Source: Calditrichota bacterium (lineage in GTDB: Bacteria; Calditrichota; Calditrichia; Calditrichales; Calditrichaceae). From it: 46,738 nt of DNA. The stretch's first letter is position 1; each line of letters opens with the position of its first letter. Below are positions 1 to 9,089 of this stretch, piece after piece. The notes beneath the pieces are model-generated. The model did no database searches, was not told where the DNA came from, and saw only the letters and a list, made by a program, of their open reading frames with translations. The DNA is taken from contig JAADIP010000063.1 in NCBI GenBank assembly GCA_013151275.1, forward strand, positions 1 through 46,738. Reading direction: 5' to 3'. Position numbers and translations under genes: made by a program.

Positions 1-210
1 TTAAGAGATCAAACGGGAATTTTCGGTAATCCGACGGCGGATTCCAAACGTACATCCGTTGACGCCGATACGCGGAATATTCTTGCCGTTTTTTTTACTC
101 CCCCCGAAGTAAGCGCTTCTTACCTGAAAAAAACGCTTGATACCCTGATTCAATACTACGAGCCGATATGCGGCAGGACGGAAAGACGGATATTAATTTT
201 TGAGGATTAA
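1..210 (+). CDS. B3/B4-domain protein, 3' end only
   Basis: An open frame runs in from the left edge and stops at TAA 208-210, giving the last 69 residues of a protein that starts outside the window. The fragment contains FGNPTADSKRTSVDADTRN followed by a predicted strand (ILAVFFTPPE). I recognise this pattern from stand-alone B3/B4 domain proteins, which are related to the editing domain of the phenylalanyl-tRNA synthetase beta chain. These proteins are thought to act on or bind mischarged tRNA, but most are uncharacterised. The assignment rests on this short C-terminal stretch and on memory of the family motif, so it is moderate. The gene converges on the ZIP transporter; the 132 bases between them hold only weak hairpins. 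Confidence 0.55.
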   Translation, partial: LRDQTGIFGNPTADSKRTSVDADTRNILAVFFTPPEVSASYLKKTLDTLIQYYEPICGRTERRILIFED

Positions 211-342
211 TTTAACCGCGGAGTTTGCTTGAAAAGATCCGCTTTTTTGCGGAATTAATCGGCGGCAAAGGATTACGGCTATCCCGTCGAAAAAGACGGC
301 AAAAAGCCGCTTCAATAGGAATTAATAATATCGAAAACCGAA

Positions 343-1158
343 TTAACCCAGAGCGACATCCAATAACATCATAACTGCAAATCCTAACATGGCGCCCATG
401 GTGGAAATATCGGTGTTAGCCGGATCGGATTGCGATTCCGGGATCAGTTCTTCGACCACCACAAAGATCATGGCGCCGGCGGCAAAAGAGAGCGCGTAAG
501 GCAAAATCGGGCGCATGATGAGAACAGCCGCGGCTCCGATAACTCCCGCAACGGGTTCCACAATGCCGCTCATTTGTCCGTACCAGAAACTTTTAAAGCG
601 GGAAAAGCCTTCTCTTCGCAACGGAGCGGAAACCGCGGTGCCTTCCGGAAAGTTTTGAATTCCGATACCGATGGCAAGAGCGACGGCTCCGGCGAGGCTT
701 GCGGAAGGTAAATCCGCAGCCACTGCGCCGAAAGCAACGCCCACGGCAAGACCTTCGGGGATATTATGGAGCGTTATGGCTAAAACAAGCAAAATGCTTC
801 GTTGCCATTGCGTTTTAATTCCCTCGGCGTCTTTCATTTCCAGCCCTAAATGAAGGTGCGGTAAAAAGCGATCGATCAAACGCAAAAATACGCCGCCCGA
901 CAAAAAGCCGACCACTGCGGGCACCCACGACGGAACGGACAAACTCTCCGCCATTTCGATAGCCGGGGCAAGCAGCGACCAAAAACTGGCGGCAATCATC
1001 ACTCCCGCCGCAAAACCAAGCATCCCGTCCATCAGCTTTTTATTAAAGCTCTTGAAGAAAAAGATCATCGAGGCTCCGGCGGCGGTCATAAACCAGGTGA
1101 AGATGGTGGCTATCAAAGCCTGAACAACCGGATGGAATGATGTTAACCATTCAATCAT
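343..1158 (-). CDS. ZIP family divalent metal transporter (GufA/ZupT-like)
   Basis: A 271-residue integral membrane protein with about eight hydrophobic segments. It carries the two hallmark ZIP metal-site motifs: [14 protein letters not shown] in the fourth membrane segment and NFPEGTAVS in the fifth, the latter with N in place of the usual H. ZIP proteins of this GufA/ZupT branch move zinc and other divalent metals into the cytoplasm. The start ATG at 1158 follows a GGGGG ribosome-binding sequence. It lies 42 bases downstream of the subtilisin-like protease gene on the same strand, so the two may share a transcript. Substrate specificity cannot be read from the sequence. Confidence 0.9.
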   Translation of the reverse strand: MIEWLTSFHPVVQALIATIFTWFMTAAGASMIFFFKSFNKKLMDGMLGFAAGVMIAASFWSLLAPAIEMAESLSVPSWVPAVVGFLSGGVFLRLIDRFLPHLHLGLEMKDAEGIKTQWQRSILLVLAITLHNIPEGLAVGVAFGAVAADLPSASLAGAVALAIGIGIQNFPEGTAVSAPLRREGFSRFKSFWYGQMSGIVEPVAGVIGAAAVLIMRPILPYALSFAAGAMIFVVVEELIPESQSDPANTDISTMGAMLGFAVMMLLDVALG

Positions 1159-1200
1159 ATTTCCCCCATTGCTTTTTGGCGTTCCCGAATTAAAAACAAA

Positions 1201-2934
1201 TTAATGCAGAACAACAAATTTTCCGCTTTTACGATAGATAATACCGGTTCCCAACTCTCTGGCTAAAACGTGATAGATATAAGTTCCCGAAGCCAAAGTT
1301 TTTGTCCTGAATTCTTCGTAATATTTTCTGTGCGCCTTATATCGTTTTGTCCCGAGAGATTTTACTTTTCTTCCGGTAATGTCATAAATGCGAATCTCCA
1401 CGTCGCTCGGATTTTCGACCCGAAAAGAAAAGCTGGTCTTTTCGTCGGCAGGATTCGGTTCATTCAAAAATATCTGTAAATGGCTTAATTTGGTTTTATC
1501 CTCTCTGACGATGGCAGTGTCAAGGTAATTGTACGCTTTTTTCAAATCAATAATACCCCAGCCCAGATATTTATCGGGGAAATCGGCTTGCGAAGCGGTT
1601 TCTTTTAACGCCTTTGCCATTAACTCCGGAGTTGTTTGCGGAAAAGCCTGCAAAAGCAAAGCGGCGCCGCCGGAAGCAAGAGGACAGGAAAAGGATGTCC
1701 CGCTTGCATAGTTGAAGCCCGTGGAATCTTTTTGATCGGCGGTTACCACATAAACGCCCATGGCTGCAATATCCGGTTTAATGCGCCCGTCCGCTGTGGG
1801 ACCTACGGAAGAAAACGAAGCCCGAAGCCCGAAACGATCTACCGCCGCAACCGCGAGCACTTTTTCTCCGTCAGCCGGTGCTAACAGCGTGTTGGTATAT
1901 GGATCGTCGCCCTCGTTTCCCGCGGAATTAAAAACGATAACTCCTTTTTCCACCGCCATTTCTGCGGCAATGGTGGTTTTTGCGGTTTTGCCGTCCATTT
2001 GCGCGGGAGTGTACCAGTCGATGTAGCCCAATGAACTGCTGACAATATCCGCCCCCATTTTTTCCCCCCATTCGATTCCGGCAACCCAGTAGTCTTCTTC
2101 AATCGGCGTTTCGCTTTGATCGACTTCCGTTTTTGCCAGTAAAAACGATGCTTTAAAAGCGGCGCCAATCAGCATTCCCGGCGCATATCCCGCAATTACC
2201 GAAAGCGTTTTTGTTCCGTGCCAGCCTTCATACGCTTTAAACTGTGAATCATCCACCCCCTCATCGCCGTGGATAAAATCATAAGTGGCTATAATATTAA
2301 GACTATCGAACGCCAGATGATGATACAGCAGATTAAATCCGTCGTCAAGCATGCAGATAACAACATCTTCTCCGTAAAAACCTTGTTGATGCAAAAAAGG
2401 AACGTTGATTAATTCAAGTTGATCCAAAGATTCTCCGTAAGGGAGAGAATCGGTTGTGCTGCCGCGCTTTGGAAGAGAGTGGATTTTTTCTTCGTCCGGT
2501 CGGGGTAAAATTCTTTTGCCGACAATAACGGGCTCGATCTTAAGGACAAAATCGAAGTTGCGGATCGCCTCCAGATTTTCAAGCGAGGCTTCCGCGCTTA
2601 CTCCGTTCAGCCAGCGGGAAACAACGCGTATTCGGCTGACACGGGATTTAACGGCTTCGATGTAGGGTTCGTAAACAGGCAGATCGCTGAATTCAATCAG
2701 CGCTTTTTGCGGTCTTCTCAACATTCTTCGTTTGATGGCTCGTTCGCTTAATATTTGTTCCGGTTTCATTAAAGCCGCGGAAGACTTTCCCTTGTCCTTA
2801 AAAAATATCCATGCTTTTAACTGACCGGTTGTCGTTTTCGCAAACATGTCCGGATCCAAACCGGTTTGAGCGGATATCCGTGATACGCCTGATAAAGCAG
2901 CGATGAGTGCGAAAAAAAGGAAGAGTCTTTTCAT
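1201..2934 (-). CDS. Secreted subtilisin-like (S8) protease with T9SS sorting domain
   Basis: A 577-residue exported protease. Residues 1-22 form a signal peptide ending ISAQ. The S8 catalytic triad is present: D197 in CMLDDGF, H239 in GWHGT and S414 in SGTSFSCP, with the oxyanion Asn N340 in NSAGNEG. The last ~80 residues (NEPNPADEKTSF, then YDITGRKV, then ASGTYIYHV) form a type A T9SS sorting domain, which is normally removed during secretion across the outer membrane. A pro-region probably spans about residues 25-170. The start ATG has GGGG seven bases upstream. It is likely secreted or surface-attached and degrades protein outside the cell; the substrate is unknown. The ZIP gene follows on the same strand. 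Confidence 0.93.
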   Translation of the reverse strand: MKRLFLFFALIAALSGVSRISAQTGLDPDMFAKTTTGQLKAWIFFKDKGKSSAALMKPEQILSERAIKRRMLRRPQKALIEFSDLPVYEPYIEAVKSRVSRIRVVSRWLNGVSAEASLENLEAIRNFDFVLKIEPVIVGKRILPRPDEEKIHSLPKRGSTTDSLPYGESLDQLELINVPFLHQQGFYGEDVVICMLDDGFNLLYHHLAFDSLNIIATYDFIHGDEGVDDSQFKAYEGWHGTKTLSVIAGYAPGMLIGAAFKASFLLAKTEVDQSETPIEEDYWVAGIEWGEKMGADIVSSSLGYIDWYTPAQMDGKTAKTTIAAEMAVEKGVIVFNSAGNEGDDPYTNTLLAPADGEKVLAVAAVDRFGLRASFSSVGPTADGRIKPDIAAMGVYVVTADQKDSTGFNYASGTSFSCPLASGGAALLLQAFPQTTPELMAKALKETASQADFPDKYLGWGIIDLKKAYNYLDTAIVREDKTKLSHLQIFLNEPNPADEKTSFSFRVENPSDVEIRIYDITGRKVKSLGTKRYKAHRKYYEEFRTKTLASGTYIYHVLARELGTGIIYRKSGKFVVLH

Positions 2935-3100
2935 TGGTTTGCCCCGCTAATTTATTGCCTGGTGTCTATTATCTTAAAAATCTATGGCATTAACTGCAAA
3001 TCCATTTTATTAAAAACGAAATAAAGGGGATCATTAATTTCCGCAAAGGTGGGTTAAAAAAATTTTTTGAGAAAAAAGAAGCCGGACTAATATCTTTGTT

Positions 3101-3859
3101 TCAGGTTTTTTGGCGAATACCGATAACGCCCATCATACGTCCGCTTTTATTTCCGTCTCTGCGATACGAGTAATAGAGTTCCGCGTTGCAATGGGTACAA
3201 TCCGAATCATATTCGATATTGGCTTCGGGAATTCCTTCATCGGCGAGTTGCCGCAAAATAACGCCCTGTAAATTCAGTTTAAAATGATCCGCTCCGTCGG
3301 GAGACAAGAAAGATTCCGGAAAATACCGGGCGGTTTCCGGATCGATTTGGTAACACTGTTTTTGAACGCCGGGTCCGACGGCGACAAACAAATTTTCCGG
3401 CGAGGAATGAAAACGGGTTTTTAAGAGGGAGACGGTTTTACCCACGATATTTTTTGCGCTTCCGCGCCAGCCGGAATGGACAATCGCCGCCGCCTCGTTT
3501 TGGTCGTCATAAATAAAAACCGGGAAGCAGTCCGCGGTTTGTACGCTTAAAAAAAGACCGGGTCGAGCGGTAATCAAAGCGTCGCATTGCGGAACAATGC
3601 CGGGCGCGTCAACAATTTTTATCCGATCGGAATGCACCTGTTCCGGAAAGACGATCTGCTGCTGCGGTACGCCGAGTTCGGTAAAAAAAAGACGCCGGTT
3701 TTGTTCAACGGCTGAGGGAAGATCACCGGTACGGAGACCTAAATTACACTGATCGAAGGGCGGATTGCTTACGCCGCCCTTGCGGGTGGAAAAACCGTGA
3801 ATAATCCGAGGGAAGGGCTTGAAGATATCGAATCGTTTAATAAGCGGTTTAATCTCCAA
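3101..3859 (-). CDS. pgeF: Peptidoglycan editing factor / multicopper-oxidase-like laccase-domain protein (PgeF, YfiH)
   Basis: A 252-residue single-domain protein of the YfiH/DUF152 family. It has the N-terminal FSTRKGGVS motif, metal ligands H76 (QVHSDR), C111 (TADCFP) and H128 (VHSGWRG), and the C-terminal YYSYRRDG segment. Family members bind zinc. They were first called polyphenol oxidases, and have since been shown to cleave purine nucleosides and, in E. coli, to remove wrongly incorporated amino acids from peptidoglycan precursors. The first codon appears to be TTG at 3859, with AAGG about 10 bases upstream and no nearby ATG. It lies 26 bases after the LpoA-like gene and is probably co-transcribed with it, which favours the peptidoglycan role here. 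Confidence 0.9.
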   Translation of the reverse strand: MEIKPLIKRFDIFKPFPRIIHGFSTRKGGVSNPPFDQCNLGLRTGDLPSAVEQNRRLFFTELGVPQQQIVFPEQVHSDRIKIVDAPGIVPQCDALITARPGLFLSVQTADCFPVFIYDDQNEAAAIVHSGWRGSAKNIVGKTVSLLKTRFHSSPENLFVAVGPGVQKQCYQIDPETARYFPESFLSPDGADHFKLNLQGVILRQLADEGIPEANIEYDSDCTHCNAELYYSYRRDGNKSGRMMGVIGIRQKT

Positions 3860-3885
3860 ATCGGGTTTACCTTTTCGGGTTTAAT

Positions 3886-5751
3886 TTAATTGAGCGGTAA
3901 CAGTTGTCCGTAAACGTATTTCAAAATTCTTGTCGCGTTGTTGTATCTTTTTTCGCCCACATTAAAGCGTCGTAAAATGCCTTCGTACTTTGGCGCTTCC
4001 TTCATTAATTCCAAAAAGTTTTCACGCGTCGGTTTTTTGCTGTCGGAGGAGATGGCGTGCAGAATAAAGTTGAAATTGTCATAGCCCAACAATTCATACT
4101 TTTCGGGAGTACGATGAAAAGTCTGCCTGAATTTGTTGACAAATTGTCTGTAGTCCCAGTTTTCCTGATTCAGAAAATTATCGCTGATAAAAATCAGCCC
4201 GTTTATGTAATTTTTGTTCTTGTTCAATTTGTCCGTGTCATACCAGTCGCTGTTTCCGATGATCTGAGCCTGGATGTTCCAATAAGCGTACTGTGAGGCT
4301 ACCATGGCAATATCCTCGGAATAGACGGGTAACAAAATCCCGCCTATGCTGTGAACCGGAATATCGGCGGAATCGATTTTAACGCGGTTTGTGGAATGCA
4401 GGATCTGCTCTCTTTTTTCCTTTTGATAAATACGGTACAGAGAATCGATTTGACTCAGTTTTACCGTGGTATCCGCCTGCATTACGGAATCCTGAAACGC
4501 CAATTTCAACGCCACGCGTTTCAGCGTTTTAAAATGATTGGTCAAGTCTCTGTCTTCCGGGTAGTACCATCGTTGAGCCGGTATTTCAATAAAATTGTTT
4601 TCCAGATAATCGGTAAACGTTTTGGTAAAATCGAGAAAATAATCATCTATCGGCGAAAGGGTTACAACTCTGCGGATGTTTAATGAATCCACCACAAATC
4701 TCGCCAGCTTACTCGCCATAATATCAACGGGAACGGCGAGTTGAACGAGGCGGTTTGAGAGACGACGCAGACTTTTTCCCGAAGCCGTGGGACTAATCAG
4801 AGTAATTTGCTCGTAATCGGCAATCACGGCGCAACTTGCCGTTATTTCATTTTCCAAAGGACCGAACACACAGGTTATCGACGGATCTCTGCTGATCTCT
4901 TTCATCTTTTGTAAAGCCGTGACCAGCCGCCCCTCGTAATCGTAAGGAACTAATTGAATATTCATTTGATTGATATGGTTGAATTCGGACAGAGCCAATT
5001 GCGCGCCGTCTAAAATTGCCTTGCCAATGTCCTTGTTTGCTCCGCTCAACGGCAGCAGAACCGCAATTCGCACCACGTTGTGCTCTCTGTTTTTCAGAAA
5101 ATCGTACAAGTTTTCCGCTTTTTGGTCGATTTCGGCGAAATTGCCGGGAAGCGTTTTGTACTCTTCCAGTATCCGCAAAGCCGCCTGAGCGTTCCGCGCC
5201 TCGTAAAAACGTTCGGCTTCTATGTATTTTACAAGTTTCTTCCGGAAAGGAGTTCTGGCTTGTTGCTCAATAAAGGAGATGCCCTGTTCATCCAGAGCGT
5301 AGCGCAGGGCGTTTTTCACCAACTCAAAAGTCTTTTTCTTTAATCTGGGATCGTCGCTTTTTTCAACAATCGACAGCCAAATTTGAGTAGCCGTCTGAAC
5401 GCGGTTTAAACGAAAATAATTATTAGCCATTACGAATTGAATATCGTCGCGGTAACGGCTTTCCGGAAATTTTTTCAAAAACGTCTCGCAAATTTCCAGG
5501 GATTTTTGATATTCGCCCATTTTGTAAAGCGTTTTTGCCAGCATCAAATAATTGGCGGTTAAAAGATGGCTTTTGGACCCCAGACGGGAAATGACCAAAG
5601 AAAAGTTTTTGCGGGCTTTTTGGTATTCTCCGGTTTTGTAATCCTGAATGCCCTGTTGGAAAATCTTCCATTCTTTTTGAGAAGCCTGTTGAGCAAAAGC
5701 AAAAGCGGCAAATAACATTATGGCAAAGACGATTTTTATTCCACGATTCAT
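3886..5751 (-). CDS. Exported TPR plus type 1 periplasmic-binding-fold protein (LpoA / penicillin-binding protein activator-like)
   Basis: A 621-residue protein with an N-terminal signal peptide (MNRGIKIVFAIMLFAAFAFAQ), TPR-like helical repeats over roughly residues 25-210, and a C-terminal type 1 periplasmic-binding fold beginning near VVRIAVLLPLSGANKDIG. This TPR plus Leu/Ile/Val-binding-like architecture is the one seen in LpoA, which activates a penicillin-binding protein. Unlike LpoA there is no lipobox cysteine, so the protein is probably soluble in the periplasm. I chose the ATG at 5751 because GGGGA lies eight bases upstream and the signal peptide starts there; the frame extends eight codons further to an ATG at 5775 without a ribosome-binding site. 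A solute receptor of the LivK type is the alternative. Confidence 0.75.
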   Translation of the reverse strand: MNRGIKIVFAIMLFAAFAFAQQASQKEWKIFQQGIQDYKTGEYQKARKNFSLVISRLGSKSHLLTANYLMLAKTLYKMGEYQKSLEICETFLKKFPESRYRDDIQFVMANNYFRLNRVQTATQIWLSIVEKSDDPRLKKKTFELVKNALRYALDEQGISFIEQQARTPFRKKLVKYIEAERFYEARNAQAALRILEEYKTLPGNFAEIDQKAENLYDFLKNREHNVVRIAVLLPLSGANKDIGKAILDGAQLALSEFNHINQMNIQLVPYDYEGRLVTALQKMKEISRDPSITCVFGPLENEITASCAVIADYEQITLISPTASGKSLRRLSNRLVQLAVPVDIMASKLARFVVDSLNIRRVVTLSPIDDYFLDFTKTFTDYLENNFIEIPAQRWYYPEDRDLTNHFKTLKRVALKLAFQDSVMQADTTVKLSQIDSLYRIYQKEKREQILHSTNRVKIDSADIPVHSIGGILLPVYSEDIAMVASQYAYWNIQAQIIGNSDWYDTDKLNKNKNYINGLIFISDNFLNQENWDYRQFVNKFRQTFHRTPEKYELLGYDNFNFILHAISSDSKKPTRENFLELMKEAPKYEGILRRFNVGEKRYNNATRILKYVYGQLLPLN

Positions 5752-5927
5752 GTTCAATTCCCCAATATTTTGCATTCAATTGAGTTGAAAACTAATAAAC
5801 TTTAGCCAATCAAAGCAAAAAGAATTTTATTAACGCTTAAAAATGACGCATAGTTTCATTAAGAAAAAAGTAAGTTCGCAGGAAAGACGGTTTTTCGTTC
5901 TTAATGTCAGCAAAGATTCGGGAAAAT

Positions 5928-6566
5928 TTAGTGCCTTCTTATCCGGATAAAAATTTCCGAAGCAATCTCCTCATCCACGGCAAATTGGCTGTGTCCGGAC
6001 TTGAAGACGAAAGACGGCGATCTTTGGATTAAAGTAATGTCGTTGCCCGGTAAAATGCCCATGGCTAACATTTTGTCCAGAAGATCCCGTTGGGACATGT
6101 GAACATAAGCGATTTGTCCCTGTTCGTTGGGACGCATCTCGCTTAAAGGCACAATGATGGGGCGAATGGTCTCCAATTTTTTTTCGCAGCATTTTCCTTC
6201 GGGGATCGGTTTACCGTGCGGGCAAAAGTGCGGATGACCCAAAAGCGTGCAAATTGCCTCGTCAAGTCCGTCAAAAAGGGCGTGTTCCAGTCGGCAGGCG
6301 TGATCGTCCAGAACCTGATCCACCGTGTTAAAGACATCTGCTAAAAGCCTTTCCGCCAAACGGTGGCGTCTGATAGCCATTGCGGATTCCTTTTCTCCCT
6401 TCCCGGTCATTTTAACCTGCTTCCCCTTTAAAGCAATTAATCCGTGCTCTTTTAATTCGGCAATGACTTCCGGGGCGTAATTACTTGCGTCCAAAAAGGT
6501 CTTTTTATTTTCAACTATTGTTGTCCACAAATCTTCCAAAACTTCCTGGGCTGCTTCGCTGACCAT
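5928..6566 (-). CDS. DtxR-like metal-dependent regulator with C-terminal FeoA domain
   Basis: A 212-residue protein combining an N-terminal winged helix (about 1-65), a DtxR-type dimerisation and metal-binding segment (HACRLEH, giving C91, E94 and H95; then GHPHFCPHGKPIP with H111), and a C-terminal FeoA/SH3-like domain (about 137-212). Family members repress iron or manganese genes when metal is bound. The extra CC pair at 126-127 is unusual. The start is ATG 6566, eight bases after GGAG; an in-frame TTG two codons upstream (6572) sits too close to that site. It is the last gene of the feoB operon and probably controls it, with the palindrome at 8837-8856 as candidate site. Confidence 0.85.
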   Translation of the reverse strand: MVSEAAQEVLEDLWTTIVENKKTFLDASNYAPEVIAELKEHGLIALKGKQVKMTGKGEKESAMAIRRHRLAERLLADVFNTVDQVLDDHACRLEHALFDGLDEAICTLLGHPHFCPHGKPIPEGKCCEKKLETIRPIIVPLSEMRPNEQGQIAYVHMSQRDLLDKMLAMGILPGNDITLIQRSPSFVFKSGHSQFAVDEEIASEIFIRIRRH

Positions 6567-6568
6567 AA

Positions 6569-6766
6569 TCAAGGCTCCACTTTATTTTTTTTGAATTTAA
6601 AAGATAACAGCTTTCTGAGCTTTTTACCAGTTTTACTTTCGGGCAGCATTTCGTACCCGCAGTTGGGGCAACATATAAGGCTGCACGATCGATGAAGCGG
6701 ACATGATTCACAAGGACTTTTAGCCTCTTCGGGTTGATATTCATACCCGCATAAGGGACATTTCAT
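6569..6766 (-). CDS. Small Cys-rich zinc-ribbon/rubredoxin-like protein in the feo operon
   Basis: A 65-residue protein with eight cysteines in the first 36 residues: CPLCGYEY near the N-terminus (C3, C6), C19/C22/C28, and CCPNCGYE (C32, C33, C36). The two CxxCGYE knuckles suggest one four-Cys metal site, with the remaining four Cys possibly forming a second. The rest is basic (KTGKKLRKLL). Its ATG overlaps the feoB stop as ATGA and its stop overlaps the start region of the regulator gene, so the three genes are translationally coupled. Function is unknown; an accessory role in ferrous iron uptake (iron delivery, redox sensing or FeoC-like control) is inferred from position only. Confidence 0.75.
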   Translation of the reverse strand: MKCPLCGYEYQPEEAKSPCESCPLHRSCSLICCPNCGYEMLPESKTGKKLRKLLSFKFKKNKVEP

Positions 6767-8790
6767 AATACGATACCCGTAAATGCAAAAAATTTGTGTA
6801 AAACAATTCCAGAACCAAAAGCAAACAGCATTACAAAGAAAAACATTCCTAACGCCGTTTTGATCCCGCGTTCTTTAATGGTTACGGCGAACTGCGCAAT
6901 ACAGGGGACGAACAGCGTCATAACCGTTATGGATATCAGCAATTGGTTACCGGTTAATATTCCGCGTAAGTCATAAAGACCGGCTGCGCCGTAATCCCTT
7001 CTGAAAAAGCCGAAAATAAAAGCCACTGCGGTATCGCCCGGTAAACCCATCCAGCTCATTAAAGGTTTCATGCCGTTTACGATCAATTCAAACAATCCCG
7101 TCAGTTGTCCCAACCATAACAAAACGCTCGCCAGAACAAAAAACGGCAAAACCTCTTTAAAGTACCATTCCATCCGCGTATAGGTTTTTACAAGAATATT
7201 CGTGGGACGCGGAAACCGCAAAGGCGGCAGCTCGATGTAAAAGCTGGGACGCACTCCGGGCATCAGTTTTGACGATAAAAATCCGACCAGAAAGAAGATC
7301 ATAAGAACAATCCCGATCCAGACCCACAGAACCTTGGGATTGGTCGAAGCCATGGCTAATAAAACGCCGAGCTGCGCCGAACAGGGAATTGCCAGAGTCA
7401 GCAACAGTGTGCTGATGATTCGTTCGCGTTTTGTTTCCAGGGTTCTTGTGACCACCGTTGCCATTGTATCGCAGCCGAATCCCAAAACGATCGGCAAAAC
7501 CGCTCTTCCGTTTAATCCTATTTTCTTGAAAAAGCGGTCAACCAAAAGCGCCAGCCTCGGCAAATAACCGCTGTCTTCGATGAATGAAAAAGCCAGAAAG
7601 AAAGTGCCGACTATGGGTAAAATAATGGCAATGGCGTAGCGAATTCCCAGGGTAATTATTCCGTACTCGCCTCCGAACAGATCACGAATAGGCTGCCAGG
7701 GTACCCAGCTTACCAAGAGTTTATTTACCAAAGGATTGACATATTGCCCGAAAACGGAAATTTCCAGAAAATCAACAATGGTCTGAGCGCCGAGAACTCC
7801 CACAAACAGATAAAACAGGTACAGAACAAGAATAATAATGGGAAACCCGGTATAGGGCGACAGGAACAAGCGATCCAGAAAACCGGTTGGCGTCGTCGCT
7901 TTTTCCGCCGACGATTTTACAGCCTTTTTAAGAATTTGATCCGTCAGCGCCCGCTCGCTTTTCGCTATCTCCAAATCCAACCCCACATGGTAAGCCGCTT
8001 TAACCTTTTCCCTTGTCTCTTTAATTTGTTGAAAAACGGAATCCGGCTCTTTTTCTTCGATCATTTTCCGGACTTCTTTATCGCCTAACAAAAACAGATA
8101 GGCAAGCATATTTGCGGACAAGGCGTACCTGCTTTTCAGAAGCGAACTGATTGTTTGAATAGCCTTTTTGATGAGAGGCGGATAGGGAATTTCGACGCCC
8201 CGATGATTATCGGAAAATTGAGTTTCCGTCTGTAAAAATTCGGACAGACGCTTTTTTAATTCCTTTATACCCCTGTTTCTGGCAAGCGCGGTTGTAACAA
8301 CCGGAATTTGTAATATGTGTTCAATTTGAGCGGGATCGATTTTAATGGAAAGACGATCGGCTTCGTCCATCATGTTTATTACTAAAAAGACGGGCAAACC
8401 CGCGTTCTTGAGTTGTAAGGTCATGGGCAGCATGCGATTTAAGTTTTTAGCGTCAACCACGTGGATGACCACGTCGGGAGATTCGTTGATCAGCACATTC
8501 CGGGCGACGCGCTCTTCTTCGGTAATCGGCAATAAACGATACATGCCCGGCGTATCTATTATATTAAGCGAAATCGAATTTAAGCGCCCCTTTCCGTTGG
8601 AGAGCTCTACCGTTGTGCCCGGGTAATTGGAAACCGTGACATAAGCGCCGGTCAATGTATTAAATAAAACGCTTTTCCCGACATTGGGAGAACCTACAAT
8701 CACTATTTTTGCATGTTTTTTCTTCTTTCGCGTTTGAGAAGATGCAAACGCGTTTTTTTTATCCACTTCCAAGTTTTGTTCGTTCATCAT
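6763..8790 (-). CDS. feoB: Ferrous iron transporter FeoB
   Basis: A 675-residue protein with an N-terminal G domain and a C-terminal membrane domain. G1 is GSPNVGKS (33-40), G2 is the T59-T60 region, G3 is DTPG (79-82) and G4 is NMMD (139-142), followed by a GDI-like helical region (about 180-290). The membrane part has the two Gate segments, including VLGFGCDTMATVVTRTLET and FRRDYGAAGLYDL. FeoB imports Fe2+ across the inner membrane, with GTP hydrolysis in the cytoplasmic domain. The stretch before G1 (RKKKKHAK) is strongly basic. It is the first gene of a three-gene operon with the Cys-rich protein and the DtxR-FeoA regulator, and a perfect palindrome precedes it. Confidence 0.97.
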   Translation of the reverse strand: MMNEQNLEVDKKNAFASSQTRKKKKHAKIVIVGSPNVGKSVLFNTLTGAYVTVSNYPGTTVELSNGKGRLNSISLNIIDTPGMYRLLPITEEERVARNVLINESPDVVIHVVDAKNLNRMLPMTLQLKNAGLPVFLVINMMDEADRLSIKIDPAQIEHILQIPVVTTALARNRGIKELKKRLSEFLQTETQFSDNHRGVEIPYPPLIKKAIQTISSLLKSRYALSANMLAYLFLLGDKEVRKMIEEKEPDSVFQQIKETREKVKAAYHVGLDLEIAKSERALTDQILKKAVKSSAEKATTPTGFLDRLFLSPYTGFPIIILVLYLFYLFVGVLGAQTIVDFLEISVFGQYVNPLVNKLLVSWVPWQPIRDLFGGEYGIITLGIRYAIAIILPIVGTFFLAFSFIEDSGYLPRLALLVDRFFKKIGLNGRAVLPIVLGFGCDTMATVVTRTLETKRERIISTLLLTLAIPCSAQLGVLLAMASTNPKVLWVWIGIVLMIFFLVGFLSSKLMPGVRPSFYIELPPLRFPRPTNILVKTYTRMEWYFKEVLPFFVLASVLLWLGQLTGLFELIVNGMKPLMSWMGLPGDTAVAFIFGFFRRDYGAAGLYDLRGILTGNQLLISITVMTLFVPCIAQFAVTIKERGIKTALGMFFFVMLFAFGSGIVLHKFFAFTGIVL

Positions 8791-8836
8791 ATCCGTTTAA
8801 TCCCGATTTCATAGTATAGTAAGGAAATAATAACCC

Positions 8837-8856
8837 TTGTTATATTAATATAACAA
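8837..8856. promoter_or_regulatory. Perfect 20-bp palindrome, candidate metal-regulator operator for feoB
   Basis: TTGTTATATTAATATAACAA reads identically on both strands. It ends 46 bases before the feoB start. On the minus strand a TATACT (8813-8818) could serve as -10 box, and the -35 position would then fall on the right arm of the palindrome, so a bound protein would block the polymerase. The operon encodes a DtxR-FeoA regulator, the obvious candidate binder; a Fur-type protein is the alternative. The palindrome is seen; the function is inferred. Confidence 0.6.
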
Positions 8857-9089
8857 TGTAATTTAAAGATTCTTAAATCGAAAAGCAATTTATTGTTATC
8901 GGCATTAATTCGAGAGAATTTAAGAGCGTTATTTTTAAGATCAGATTGATTTTGTTAGCACATTGTATTTTAAAAATAAATTATTAATCCGGAAATTTCC
9001 CTTTAAATTTGTAAAAAATTAATAATTTTCAAAATTCTTCCGACCAATTATAATGAGTGTTCATAAGATAGCGAGGTATTTTATCCGGG

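Noticed and set aside
211-342. Small hairpins between the B3/B4 gene and the ZIP gene (TCCGC/GCGGA and CCGTC/GACGG)
   Set aside because: Stems are short and T-tracts interrupted; they may contribute to termination but are not convincing.
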